Source: Nocardia abscessus NBRC 100374
GTDB lineage: Bacteria; Actinomycetota; Actinomycetes; Mycobacteriales; Mycobacteriaceae
Assembly: GCF_000308455.1 (NCBI RefSeq)
Contig: NZ_BAFP01000064.1
Coordinates: 62,001 to 126,000, forward strand
Length of the DNA stretch: 64,000 nt
Reading direction: 5' to 3'
The position numbers were made by a program, and so were the translations under genes. Below the pieces are notes generated by a model. The model worked only from the letters and a program-made list of their open reading frames with translations. It searched no databases and was not told the origin of the DNA. Positions 25,166 through 33,984 of this stretch are shown here, piece after piece (the first letter of the stretch is position 1; every line of letters begins with the position of its first letter).

Positions 25166-26431
25166 ATGTCTGTCGCTACCTCTGCTGAGCCGTTTCTGAC
25201 CTCGTCGGGCCAGCCGGTTTCGACTCCGCTGAAGGATGTGCGGAACATCTCCCGCCAGATGGTGGGTCATTTCATCGAGAACGTCGTGCCGTGCGCGACG
25301 TTGCCCGGCGAAGCTCTCGATGGCGATATCACCACCGTCACTCGGGTGTGCTTGGAATTGACGAAGAGCATGCTCGACGGGCGGGACCTTCCGGGGCGGA
25401 CCGAGCGAGTGCGGGATGCCGCCGGCGACTGGGCACGGGAGGGGATCCCTATCGACACCATCCTTCACGCTATCCACGAAGGCTTCAAACTCGGATTCGA
25501 CCTCCTTCTGGCCGATGCCACCACCCATGACTACGCCACGGTCGCCGGGATCGCCCGACGTCTGATGGATGCCCTGGGCATGATCACCTCAGCAGTGTCG
25601 GTGGCCTACGTTCGCGAACTACGTTCGGCGGTCAGCGAGCATCACACCGCCGTCCACACATTGACCTCGGCGCTACTGGGCGGACAGAACCCCTCGACCA
25701 TGGCACGGGAGTGTGGCATCGAGGTAGCCGACCGCTATCACGTAATGGCATTGGAACTGCCACCGCATCCCGAGGAACGCGATTCCTCGCTCGATGCGAA
25801 AGTGGTCGCGCGCCGGAAGTTACGGCGGGTTCAGGCGGAACTGGCCAACCGGTGCGGCGGCAAAGTGTTGTCATTGTTGAGCGTCGACGGCGGTACGCTG
25901 CTGTTACCCGTCTCGGAATTCGCCGATCCGGATCTGGACCAGTTGATCGTTCATTTGTCCGCCGCGGCTCAGGTACCGGTCAAAGCGGTTGTCATGGCAG
26001 CGGCGCCCGCGGAGATCCCGCGCGCTGCCGAGCAAGTTCATGAACTCGTCGACATCGTTCACCGGCTCGGTGGCGAGAGCAAGGTGTATCGCCCGCACGA
26101 ATTGGCATTCGAGTACCAGTTGACCCGGCCCGGCCCAGCCCGCGACTACCTGAGTGCTGTCCTCGATTCCCTCGAAGAGCACCCGGAGTTGCTGCAAACG
26201 CTCGAAGTGCATATGGCGATGAACATGCAACGCGCGCGGACCGCTCGCAGACTGTACGTGCACACGAATACGGTGGACTACCGGTTGAAACGGATCGAAC
26301 AGATCACCGGATTCGGCCCGAACGACGTCACCGGCCTGTGCTATCTGAGGGCGGCGCTACTGATCCGGGCGCATCGCGGCCCCGGCGCGGCCGCCGTGGG
26401 CTCAGATGGGACGCGTTCCTACGCAGTGTGA
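25166..26431 (+). CDS. PucR/CdaR-type regulator with RsbRD-like N-terminus (paralogue A)
   Basis: A 421-residue regulator. The N-terminal helical part (about residues 20-150) resembles the RsbRD N-terminal domain (SRQMVGHFIENVVPC, WAREGIPIDTILHAIHEGFK); a central GGDEF-like segment follows, and the C-terminal PucR helix-turn-helix ends with RARTARRLYVHTNTVDYRLK (about 352-371). Such proteins activate nearby genes in response to metabolites. A close paralogue of almost the same length lies at 35669-36889. Ser/Ala-rich first residues vary between the two. Confidence 0.8.
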   Translation: MSVATSAEPFLTSSGQPVSTPLKDVRNISRQMVGHFIENVVPCATLPGEALDGDITTVTRVCLELTKSMLDGRDLPGRTERVRDAAGDWAREGIPIDTILHAIHEGFKLGFDLLLADATTHDYATVAGIARRLMDALGMITSAVSVAYVRELRSAVSEHHTAVHTLTSALLGGQNPSTMARECGIEVADRYHVMALELPPHPEERDSSLDAKVVARRKLRRVQAELANRCGGKVLSLLSVDGGTLLLPVSEFADPDLDQLIVHLSAAAQVPVKAVVMAAAPAEIPRAAEQVHELVDIVHRLGGESKVYRPHELAFEYQLTRPGPARDYLSAVLDSLEEHPELLQTLEVHMAMNMQRARTARRLYVHTNTVDYRLKRIEQITGFGPNDVTGLCYLRAALLIRAHRGPGAAAVGSDGTRSYAV

Positions 26432-26593
26432 TACGCGCGCCTCGCGACAGGATCGTGTCCGTCGGCGCTGGAGCGATCGCCACTCCGATACGTACTGGGG
26501 GCCGGCTCGCCGGCTTCTGGTGAATGTCGCGATCGAGCTGCGGGAAGTAGGCGTGTAATCGGCCACAAGGTGGACGTGCCGGATACTGGCCGC

Positions 26594-27394
26594 ATGCCCC
26601 ACGCCCGGATGGATCCGCGATCCCTGCCGATCGAGTTGCGTGCCTACCTGGAAGATCTCGTGCGACGCGCCTGCACCCTCTGTGGCAGTCAGCTGATCAG
26701 CGTCATCGCGGTGGGGTCGGTCGCACTCGACGACTATCGACACGGGCGCAGCGACGTCGACGTGGTGATCGTCGCCGCCCCGTCACTCCCTGCGCAGGTT
26801 CTGGGTGAGCTGGCCGAGTCACTCGCTCACCCCGCGCTGTTCTGCCCGGCGGCCGGGCTGGAGTTGGTGGTCTACGGTGCGGACTTCGTCGCCGTTCCGT
26901 CCGGCGAGGCCGGTTACCTCATGGACCTCAATACCGGTCCGATGCTGCCGAACCGCGTGAGTTTCGATCCGGCGGAATCATCGTCTTTCTGGTATGTCAT
27001 CGATCGTTCCATCGCCCGCCAAGCGGGGCGTGTGCTGTACGGGGCCCCGGTGCGGCAGGTCATCGCGGCGCCCTCGCGACGCGACCTGCTCGCCGCGATT
27101 CTGGCCTCCGTCCATGAGCATGCTGGGGGAGAGGGGCACCTCGCCGACAATCAGGTGTTGAACGGCTGCCGGTCGGTGGCATTTTGCCGCACGGGTCGCT
27201 GGATGCCCAAACGGTCAGCGGCGCAGACGATCTCGAAGTCCGAGTGGGAATTCCGGTCCCTCATCGAATCGGCGCTGCTCAGCTTCCAGCGCCCACGCTC
27301 GGACGCATTCGCGCTGCCTGGCAATGATGTTCGCGACTTTCTGGCGTGGGTAGGGGAATGTGTCGGCGAAGCCGCGGCACGGGGCGGTCGGTGA
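26594..27394 (+). CDS. Nucleotidyltransferase of the ANT/AadA type
   Basis: About 266 residues. The polymerase-beta-like motif is clear: VIAVGSVALDDYRHGRSDVD (Gly-Ser, then Asp-x-Asp; about residues 36-55), followed by a helical C-terminal part like the DUF4111 region of aminoglycoside adenylyltransferases, including NGCRSVAFCRTG (about 196-207). The family adenylylates aminoglycosides, but many chromosomal members do not confer resistance. The start is uncertain: GTG codons at 26570 and 26576 and ATG codons at 26594 and 26609 all occur without a strong ribosome site. Confidence 0.7.
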   Translation: MPHARMDPRSLPIELRAYLEDLVRRACTLCGSQLISVIAVGSVALDDYRHGRSDVDVVIVAAPSLPAQVLGELAESLAHPALFCPAAGLELVVYGADFVAVPSGEAGYLMDLNTGPMLPNRVSFDPAESSSFWYVIDRSIARQAGRVLYGAPVRQVIAAPSRRDLLAAILASVHEHAGGEGHLADNQVLNGCRSVAFCRTGRWMPKRSAAQTISKSEWEFRSLIESALLSFQRPRSDAFALPGNDVRDFLAWVGECVGEAAARGGR

Positions 27395-27568
27395 TCGACG
27401 GATAGGTACGTGTGACGGCGATGGCTTCCCGTCGAAGCGTCCGACTGCGGTTGAGTGATTACTCCTCTCGATCAACCAAGTGACAAATATGACTTTACGT
27501 AGATATGCGCATTCAACTATCAAATTTCTGACGTGTGCTGTACACGGCGCTCGGGCAAGATCGAAGCC

Positions 27569-28267
27569 ATGGAGCCGACCCCGAGTGTGCCTCTGCCCAG
27601 GAGCATCGATGACTTCCGCGTGCTCGCGCACTCTCGCCTGGCCGGGTTCCCGCGTATCGAGGTCTCGGATGCGCCCGGTGTACGTCGCGCGGCGGTAGTT
27701 CTGTGCGTGGTCGAGGAGCCTGGTGGACCGCTGTCGGTGATCGTCATCAAGCGCGCCTATCGCGGCCGCAACGCCGGACAGTGGGGGCTGCCCGGCGGGC
27801 GGCTGGACGAAAGCGAGACCGCCGAACAAGCCGCCTTACGTGAACTACACGAAGAACTGGGCTTGTGCGCGCGTCCGGACGACTTGCTCGGCGCGCTCGA
27901 CGACTTCCCCGCCGCGTCCGGATTCACGATCACCCCTCTGGTCCTGGCGCTGGCCGACGCCGCGCAGCTGCGGCCCAATCCGGACGAGGTCTACTCGGTC
28001 CACCTGGTCGACCTCGCCCGGCTCGCCGCCGAGGACACCCCGCGCTGGGTTCGGGCCGAAGACGCGGTGCGGCAAGCGGAGCTTCGCGACGATGCCGCGC
28101 CGGCCGGTGCGGCGGGCCTGCTGCAGATGCGGCTCGGCCCGGAGATGACCATCCACGCACCCACCGGTGCGATGCTCTGGCAGTTCCGCGAAGTCGTCCT
28201 GCTCGGCACAGACGCTGCCGCGGCGAGAGTGGCTCACTTCACCCAACCCGATTGGACCCACCGCTAG
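27569..28267 (+). CDS. Nudix hydrolase (CoA-pyrophosphatase-like)
   Basis: A 232-residue protein with an exact Nudix box: GRLDESE, then seven residues, then RELHEELGL (about residues 76-98), preceded by KRAYRGRNAGQWGLPGG. It binds Mg and hydrolyses a nucleoside diphosphate linked to another group; length and layout fit CoA or ADP-ribose pyrophosphatases. The ATG at 27569 lies 36 nt into the frame. The upstream 100 nt are AT-rich and promoter-like. The biotin operon begins 113 nt downstream. Confidence 0.82.
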   Translation: MEPTPSVPLPRSIDDFRVLAHSRLAGFPRIEVSDAPGVRRAAVVLCVVEEPGGPLSVIVIKRAYRGRNAGQWGLPGGRLDESETAEQAALRELHEELGLCARPDDLLGALDDFPAASGFTITPLVLALADAAQLRPNPDEVYSVHLVDLARLAAEDTPRWVRAEDAVRQAELRDDAAPAGAAGLLQMRLGPEMTIHAPTGAMLWQFREVVLLGTDAAAARVAHFTQPDWTHR

Positions 28268-28344
28268 GCACGGTCGACGGACTCCCGCGCGGGGACTGGT
28301 CCCCAAGCGGCCCGATCCGCGCGGCATCGCACTCGTCCTGCTAC

Positions 28345-28361
28345 CTTGAACGTCGTTCAAG
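28345..28361. promoter_or_regulatory. BioQ-like operator before the biotin operon
   Basis: CTTGAACGTCGTTCAAG is a perfect 17-nt palindrome whose core TGAAC-N3-GTTCA (28347-28359) matches the published shape of actinobacterial BioQ sites (TGAAC-N3-GTTAC in Corynebacterium, from memory). It sits 20 nt before the bioY start, where a repressor would block transcription. A second 13-bp copy lies at 35309-35321. Confidence 0.7.
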
Positions 28362-28380
28362 TTCTATGCGGAGGGTCGTC

Positions 28381-28965
28381 GTGGAGGGTGTCGAGAACTC
28401 TCGGGAGTCCAGAGCCGGGATTTCCGCGCGGGACATGGCGCAGATCGCCGTCTTCGCGGCATTGATCGCGGCGCTCGGCCTGCCGGGCGCCATCACGGTC
28501 GGGTTCAGTGGTGTCCCCATCACGGTGCAGACCCTCGGTGTGATCCTGGCCGGTGCGGTGCTCGGGGCGCGCAAGGGGACAGCCGCGGTGCTGGTCTTCC
28601 TGGCGCTCACGCTGATCGGCCTGCCGCTGCTGTCCGGTGGCCGTACCGGGTTGACGGCGCTGGCGGGGCCCAGTGCCGGATATCTCGTCGGCTGGATTCC
28701 CGCGGCGCTGTTCATCGGATTGTGCACCGCCCGCATCCTGCCGAAATACCCGCTCGCGCTCGGCCTGCTGATCAACGCCATCGGTGGCCTGCTGATCATC
28801 TACCTCTTCGGCACCGTGGGCCTGCTGCTGCGCACCGATCTCGGGGTCAGGGCAGCGATCACCACGAACTGGGCGTTCATTCCCGGCGACCTGCTGAAGG
28901 TCGTGGTCGCGAGCGTGGTGGCCAAGGGCGTGCACCGCGCGTATCCGGGTCTGATCCGTGCTTAG
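28381..28965 (+). CDS. bioY: Biotin ECF transporter substrate-binding subunit BioY
   Basis: A 194-residue membrane protein with about six helices. Typical BioY segments are ITVGFSGVPITVQTLGVILA (about residues 39-58), GARKGTAAVLVFLALTLIGL and LPLLSGGRTGLTALAGPSAG (about 80-99), the biotin-binding part. It takes up biotin alone at low efficiency or with BioM and BioN at high affinity. The GTG at 28381 has GGAGGG 6 nt upstream; an earlier ATG at 28366 is possible. Its stop overlaps the next start by 8 nt. Confidence 0.9.
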   Translation: MEGVENSRESRAGISARDMAQIAVFAALIAALGLPGAITVGFSGVPITVQTLGVILAGAVLGARKGTAAVLVFLALTLIGLPLLSGGRTGLTALAGPSAGYLVGWIPAALFIGLCTARILPKYPLALGLLINAIGGLLIIYLFGTVGLLLRTDLGVRAAITTNWAFIPGDLLKVVVASVVAKGVHRAYPGLIRA

Positions 28966-30079
28966 TCCCGAACTCGGCGGCACGGGCGACGACCCCGCCG
29001 TCGACTTCGGCGGCCGCGCCTATACCTACCGCGAACTCGACCGCGCGATCGAGCAGTGGATCGCCCGGAACCCGGACGCGACCGGCTACGACGCGTCGGC
29101 CCTGCCCGTGCCGGACGCGCTGATCTGCGTCTGCGCCGCGGCACGGCGTGGTATCCCGGTACGCGTCGAGAATCCCGCCGCGCGGCCGCAGCGCGCGGAG
29201 ATCCCGCCCGGGGCGTTTCTGCTGGTGGCGACCTCCGGCTCGACCGGTCGTCCCCGGCCGCTGGCCAGGACGGCCGCTTCCTGGTACGACAGTTTTCCCG
29301 CGTTCACCGCGATCACCGGCGTGGCACCGGCCGATCGCGTCCTGATCACCGGCCCGCTGCACGCGACGATGCATCTGTTCGGTGCCCTGCACGCGCTGTG
29401 GCGCGGCGCGTGCGTCACCGACGATCCGGCGCGGGCCACCGTGGTGCACGCGGTCCCCGCGGTACTGCGTGAGGTGGTGCGCACTTGCCCACGCCTGCGT
29501 ACCGCGATCGTGGCGGGCATCGCGCTGGACGATGGCGCGCTGGCCGCGGCGGGCTCCGTCGAGGTCGTCGAGTACTACGGATCCTCCGAGGTCTCGTTGG
29601 TGGCGGCGCGCCGCGTTCCCGAGCCGATGCGGCTGCTCGACGGAGTCGAGGCCGAAGTACGCGACGGACTGCTCTCCGTTCGATCGCCCTACCACGTGCT
29701 GGGCGCGCCCGAATGGTTCGCGGTCGGCGACCTCGCCGTCCTCGGCGACGACCGCGAGCTGACGGTGCTGGGCAGGGGCGATTGCGCGATCAACGTCGGC
29801 GGCACCACGGTGGTCGCCGAGGACGTGGAGCGCGTCCTGGAATCGCTCGACGGCATCGCCGCGGTGGCCGTGATCGGCTCGCCGCATGCCGTGCTGGGTG
29901 AAATCATCACGGCCGCGGTGCAGTTGGACGGCGGCGCCGGACTCGACGAGATCCGGTCGCGGGCACGTGGCTTGCTGGCCAAGGAGGCGATGCCGCGCCG
30001 GTGGGTGCCGCTGCCCGCGCTGCCGCGGACCGCCGCCGGAAAGGTCGCCCGGGGCCGGCTGAGAGACTTGCTGATATGA
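28958..30079 (+). CDS. Short AMP-forming acyl ligase in the biotin operon (ligase 1)
   Basis: A 373-residue ANL-superfamily enzyme, about 130 residues shorter than usual because the N-terminal subdomain is reduced. Motifs present: ATSGSTGRPR (phosphate loop, about residues 91-100), EYYGSSEVS (about 206-214), VGDLAVLG, GRGDCAINVGG and the catalytic Lys of PRTAAGKVARG near 363. It should activate a carboxylate as acyl-AMP and pass it to CoA or a carrier. Position between bioY and a thiolase suggests biotin or a biotin precursor as substrate, which is inference. The GTG start overlaps bioY. Confidence 0.8.
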   Translation: MLSPELGGTGDDPAVDFGGRAYTYRELDRAIEQWIARNPDATGYDASALPVPDALICVCAAARRGIPVRVENPAARPQRAEIPPGAFLLVATSGSTGRPRPLARTAASWYDSFPAFTAITGVAPADRVLITGPLHATMHLFGALHALWRGACVTDDPARATVVHAVPAVLREVVRTCPRLRTAIVAGIALDDGALAAAGSVEVVEYYGSSEVSLVAARRVPEPMRLLDGVEAEVRDGLLSVRSPYHVLGAPEWFAVGDLAVLGDDRELTVLGRGDCAINVGGTTVVAEDVERVLESLDGIAAVAVIGSPHAVLGEIITAAVQLDGGAGLDEIRSRARGLLAKEAMPRRWVPLPALPRTAAGKVARGRLRDLLI

Positions 30080-31203
30080 GCCCCGTTCCCGTTCTGGTCG
30101 CGCCGCGCCGCACGCCGATCGGCAACGCGGGGCACGGATTGGCGGACGTCACCATCATCGACCTGGCCGCTCCCGTACTGCAGTCGGTGCTGGCGTCGGT
30201 GCGCGGCGCGGGCATCGACGCCGAAGTGGACGACGTGGTCCTCGGAAACTGTCTGGGCCCCGGAGGTGACCCCGCCCGCGTGGCGGCGTTGCGCGCGGGG
30301 ATGGGCGTGCACGTCCCGGGAGTCACCGTCGACCGGCAGTGCGGCTCCGGCCTCGACGCGGTGATGCAGGCGGCGTTGCGGGTGCGCAGCGGCGCGGACG
30401 AACTCGTCCTCGCCGGAGGGGTGGAATCGGCCAGCACCGCCCCGTGGCGCTTCTGGCCGCCGACCGGTACTGCCGAGCCTGCGCGGTACACCCGGGCTCC
30501 CCTTGCGCCACAAGGCTTTCCGGATCCGGACATGGGCGTTGCCGCCGACGATCTCGCGCGGGCGCGCGGCATCAGCCGGGAGCGGCAGGACGCCTACGCG
30601 GCTCGCTCGCACACGCTCGCCGCGGCCGCCGACTTCTCCGCGGAGATCGTGCCGATCGGCGACGTGCGCCGGGACGAGCGCATCCGGGCGGGAATGACCG
30701 CGACCCGGCTCGCGCGGCTGCGCCCCAGCTTCGGCGTCGAGGGCACGGCCACCGCGGGCAATTCCTGTGGCATCTCCGACGGCGCGGCGGTCATGGCGGT
30801 CACCACCGAGTCGATGGCCGCCGGGCTGCCCGCGCTGCGGATCCTCGGCTGCGCGGTCGCCGGATCCGACCCGGCTCTGCCCGGCCTCGGTCCGGTGCCC
30901 GCGATCCGGAAATTGCTGCGCCGGACCGGTTTTCGCGTTGAGGATCTCGGCGTCATCGAGATCACCGAGGCGTTCGCTTCGGTGGTGCTGGCGGTGGCGG
31001 ACGAATTGGGCCTCGACGAGTCCACGATCTGCCCGCAGGGCGGCGCCATCGCGATGGGTCATCCGTGGGGAGCGTCCGGAGCGATCTTGCTGGTGCGCCT
31101 GGCGAGTCAGATGCTGGCCGAGGGCGGCCCGGCGCTCGGTCTTGCGGCCTGCGCCATCGGCGGTGGGCAGGGGATCGCCGTGCTCGTGGAGCGAGTGTCG
31201 TGA
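30076..31203 (+). CDS. Thiolase in the biotin operon
   Basis: A 375-residue thiolase, slightly short. The nucleophile Cys lies in VDRQCGSGLDA (Cys near 89), the conserved GHPWGASGA holds the active His (about 324-332), and the second Cys lies in CAIGGGQG near the C-terminus. It can cleave or form beta-ketoacyl-CoA. Start and stop overlap its neighbours (ATGA, GTGA). In this operon it could shorten an acyl chain activated by the ligases, for example the biotin side chain, or help build a dicarboxylate; neither is shown. Confidence 0.85.
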   Translation: MSPVPVLVAPRRTPIGNAGHGLADVTIIDLAAPVLQSVLASVRGAGIDAEVDDVVLGNCLGPGGDPARVAALRAGMGVHVPGVTVDRQCGSGLDAVMQAALRVRSGADELVLAGGVESASTAPWRFWPPTGTAEPARYTRAPLAPQGFPDPDMGVAADDLARARGISRERQDAYAARSHTLAAAADFSAEIVPIGDVRRDERIRAGMTATRLARLRPSFGVEGTATAGNSCGISDGAAVMAVTTESMAAGLPALRILGCAVAGSDPALPGLGPVPAIRKLLRRTGFRVEDLGVIEITEAFASVVLAVADELGLDESTICPQGGAIAMGHPWGASGAILLVRLASQMLAEGGPALGLAACAIGGGQGIAVLVERVS

Positions 31204-31880
31204 GCGAGATCGTCTTCGACTCGGTCGGCCACCGCTTCGGCGAACGCAAGGTGCTGCGCGACATCACCTTGCGGATCAGCGAGCGCCGCGTCGGCATCAT
31301 CGGGTCCAACGGATCCGGCAAATCGACCCTCGCGCGCATGATCAACGGCCTGCTGACACCGACCTCCGGCACGGTCACGGTGGACGGCGTGGACGTTTCC
31401 CGCAAGGGCGCGCAGGTGCGGCGAAAGGTGGGTTTCGTCTTCACCGATCCCGACACCCAGATCGTGATGCCCACGGTGGCCGAGGATCTCGCTTTCTCGC
31501 TGCGGCGCACGGGGCTGAGCAAACCGGAGGTCGCCGCCCGCGTCGGGGAGATCCTGGAACGATTCGGTCTCGCGGGCCACGCCGAGCATCCCTCGCACCT
31601 GCTTTCCGGCGGGCAGAAACAGTTGCTCGCTCTCGGTGCCGTGCTGATCCGCCGACCGGAGGTGATCGTGGCCGACGAGCCGACCACCCTGCTGGACCTG
31701 CGCAATGCGAGGGTCGTCGCCGAGGCGCTGGACGGCGTGGACCAGCAGGTGATCGTCGTGACGCATCAGCTGTCGTTGCTGGAGAGCTTCGAACGCGTCA
31801 TCGTGATCGACGACGGGGCGGTGGCGTTCGACGGACCACCCGGCGACGCCGTCGCGGCATACCGGGCAGCGGTCGAATGA
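31200..31880 (+). CDS. bioM: Biotin ECF transporter ATPase BioM
   Basis: A 226-residue ABC ATPase: Walker A GSNGSGKST (about residues 36-44), Q-loop at VFTDPDTQIVMPTVAEDLAF (about 79-98), signature LSGGQKQLLALG (about 132-143) and Walker B VIVADEPT (about 156-163), with a switch His in VVTHQLSLL. The FTDPDxQ segment is typical of ECF A-subunits. It energises BioN and BioY. GTGA overlap with the thiolase and ATGA overlap with bioN show tight coupling. Confidence 0.9.
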   Translation: MSEIVFDSVGHRFGERKVLRDITLRISERRVGIIGSNGSGKSTLARMINGLLTPTSGTVTVDGVDVSRKGAQVRRKVGFVFTDPDTQIVMPTVAEDLAFSLRRTGLSKPEVAARVGEILERFGLAGHAEHPSHLLSGGQKQLLALGAVLIRRPEVIVADEPTTLLDLRNARVVAEALDGVDQQVIVVTHQLSLLESFERVIVIDDGAVAFDGPPGDAVAAYRAAVE

Positions 31881-32479
31881 TCGGCCTGTATCGTCCGGGG
31901 AATTCGCTGCTGCACCGGATACCCGCCGGGGCGAAGCTGGTGCTGCTGCTGGTGTCGATCGTGGCCGGCACGGTTTTCGTGCGCACCCCGGTGCAGGTGC
32001 TGGTCGCCGCCACGGCGGTGGCCGGACTGTTCGCGGCAGCCGGAACCCCGTGGCGCGTCGCGCTGGCCCAATTGCGTCCGCTGGTGTGGATGGTGCTGCT
32101 CATCGCCGCGTTCCAGGTGTTGATCACCTCGCCCGCGCGGGCGGCGGTAGTGTGCGGCGTGCTGGTGCTCTCGGTGGCGCTCGCGGCGCTGTTCACCCTG
32201 ACCACGCGGGTGACCGACATGCTCGATGCCGTGACCCGGTGGCTCGGTCCGCTGCGCAGGGTCGGTGTCGATCCCGAGCGAATCGGCCTGCTGCTGGCTC
32301 TGGCCATCCGCTGTGTCCCGTTGCTGGCCGGGATCGTGCACGACGTCGCCGAAGCGCGGCGTGCGCGTGGGCTGGAATGGTCGATGACGGCGCTGGTGAC
32401 GCCGGTGCTGGTGCGCGCATTGCGGACGGCCGACGCGATGGGCGACGCCCTCGCGGCGAGGGGAGTGGACGATGACTGA
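31877..32479 (+). CDS. bioN: Biotin ECF transporter transmembrane subunit BioN
   Basis: A 200-residue T-component: LLHRIPAGAKLVLLLVSIVA (about residues 10-29), four to five membrane helices, and the two coupling motifs EARRARGL (about 159-166) and ALAARGV near the C-terminus (Ala-Arg-Gly type). It couples ATP hydrolysis by BioM to BioY. The last codons overlap the start of the second ligase by 8 nt. Confidence 0.9.
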   Translation: MIGLYRPGNSLLHRIPAGAKLVLLLVSIVAGTVFVRTPVQVLVAATAVAGLFAAAGTPWRVALAQLRPLVWMVLLIAAFQVLITSPARAAVVCGVLVLSVALAALFTLTTRVTDMLDAVTRWLGPLRRVGVDPERIGLLLALAIRCVPLLAGIVHDVAEARRARGLEWSMTALVTPVLVRALRTADAMGDALAARGVDDD

Positions 32480-33881
32480 ACTGCTCGCCGCGCGAATCGC
32501 TCGGCAGGTCGCGGCGAATCCGCGGGCGACCGCGGTGATCTCGGGACGCGAGCGGGTCGGTTACGAACAATTCTGGTCGAAGGTCGTCAGTACCGCCGCC
32601 GGGCTCGATGGGATGCACCGGGTGGCCGTGCTGCCCACCTCCGACGTCGAATCGCTGGTGACGGTGACGGCGGCGATGCACGCGGGAGTGAGTGTCGTCC
32701 TGCTGCACCGCCATTTGCTGCCCGCCCAGCTGAGCCGGGTGCTCGCGCTCGCCGAGCCGGGAGCCGTGGTGGCCGCGCCGCACCAGCATCGGCGTTTGCG
32801 GCGGCTGGGATTCGAGGGAACTGTGCGAACCGCCGCCACTTTGGCATCCGAGGGGTCGGTGGGCCGGGTGGATCCGGGTGCCGAACTGTTGGCCGGCATC
32901 ACCTCCGGCACCACGGGCGAGCCGAAACTGTTCGTACGCGACCAGCGGTCCTGGGCCACCACGCTGGATCGCTCCGACCGCACCTTCGACATCGGTGCCG
33001 GAGACCAGGTGTCGGTGCCCGGTGTGCTGGACCACACGCATTTCCTCTACGGCGCGTTGCACGCTTTGACCAGGGGCGCGACCGTCGATCTGCGGTCGGC
33101 GGCCGACTCGCTGCAAGACGGTGCGACGCAACTGTATTCGGTGCCGACGATCGCGTGGGACGTGGTGCGCGCGGGGATCGGCCCCGTGCGCGGCGTTCGG
33201 GAAGTGCTGTCCTCCGCTGCCCGGTGGCCACGCACGGGACGGCAAGCGTTGCAAGAGGTCTTGCCGAACGCCGCACTCGTGCACTTCTACGGTGCGTCCG
33301 AACTGAGCTTCGTCTCCTTCGATCGCGGACTCGGGGAAGACGACGAGAAGTCGGCCGGTGAACTGTTCTACGGCGTGCAGGCACGGGTTCGCGACGGCCT
33401 GGTGTACGTGCGCAGCGACATGCTGTTCGACGGCTACCTCACCGCGGACGGCGTGACCGGCGGGCCCGTCGACGGCTGGATGACCGTCGGCGACCGGGGC
33501 GAGGTGATCGGCGACCGCCTGCGGCTGTTCGGCCGGGAGAGCGACATGGTGATCCGGGCCGGTCTCAACGTGGAACCCGCGTCGGTCGAAGCCGCGCTGA
33601 CCGCGATACCGGGTATCGCCGAGGCCGCCTGCATCGGCGTGCCCGACGCACGCATGGGGGAGGCGCCCGCGGCCGCGATCGTGGTGGGCGAGGCCGCACC
33701 GAGCGCCGACGAGATCTGGCGGCAGCTGCGCGCGAGGTTGCCGAGCCCGAGTATGCCGGTGCAGGTTCTGGTCGTGGACAGCCTGCCGCGCACGCCGCGG
33801 GGCAAGCTGGATCGGGCAGCGCTGGCCTCGACGCTGGCCGCTCATCGCCCGAGCACTCGCGCTGTCGAGACCGGTCGCTGA
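32472..33881 (+). CDS. AMP-forming acyl-CoA ligase-like protein (ligase 2)
   Basis: A 469-residue ANL enzyme, last gene of the biotin operon. Motifs: GITSGTTGEPKLFVRDQRSW (about residues 139-158), HFYGASELSFVSF (about 272-284), DGWMTVGDRGEV (about 335-346), GRESDMVIRAGLNVEP and LPRTPRGKLDRAAL with the catalytic Lys near 449. It activates an unknown carboxylic acid. It is not a close copy of ligase 1: lengths and spacing between motifs differ. A strong hairpin follows the stop. Confidence 0.8.
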   Translation: MTELLAARIARQVAANPRATAVISGRERVGYEQFWSKVVSTAAGLDGMHRVAVLPTSDVESLVTVTAAMHAGVSVVLLHRHLLPAQLSRVLALAEPGAVVAAPHQHRRLRRLGFEGTVRTAATLASEGSVGRVDPGAELLAGITSGTTGEPKLFVRDQRSWATTLDRSDRTFDIGAGDQVSVPGVLDHTHFLYGALHALTRGATVDLRSAADSLQDGATQLYSVPTIAWDVVRAGIGPVRGVREVLSSAARWPRTGRQALQEVLPNAALVHFYGASELSFVSFDRGLGEDDEKSAGELFYGVQARVRDGLVYVRSDMLFDGYLTADGVTGGPVDGWMTVGDRGEVIGDRLRLFGRESDMVIRAGLNVEPASVEAALTAIPGIAEAACIGVPDARMGEAPAAAIVVGEAAPSADEIWRQLRARLPSPSMPVQVLVVDSLPRTPRGKLDRAALASTLAAHRPSTRAVETGR

Positions 33882-33919
33882 GCGCGGAAGGCCGGTGGTT
33901 CGCCGCAGACCGGACACCC

Positions 33920-33944
33920 GCCCCGTCAGCGACGCTGCCGGGGC
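33920..33944. terminator. Terminator hairpin between biotin operon and PAP2 gene
   Basis: A 25-nt stem-loop: GCCCCG-t-CAGCG, a one-base turn A, then CGCTG-c-CGGGGC; 11 of 12 positions pair. It lies between convergent genes, 38 nt after the ligase stop, and can terminate both directions. Confidence 0.6.
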
Positions 33945-33984
33945 GTGGCCATCCCTCCGCCGAGCCGGTGGTCGGTGTGATGGC

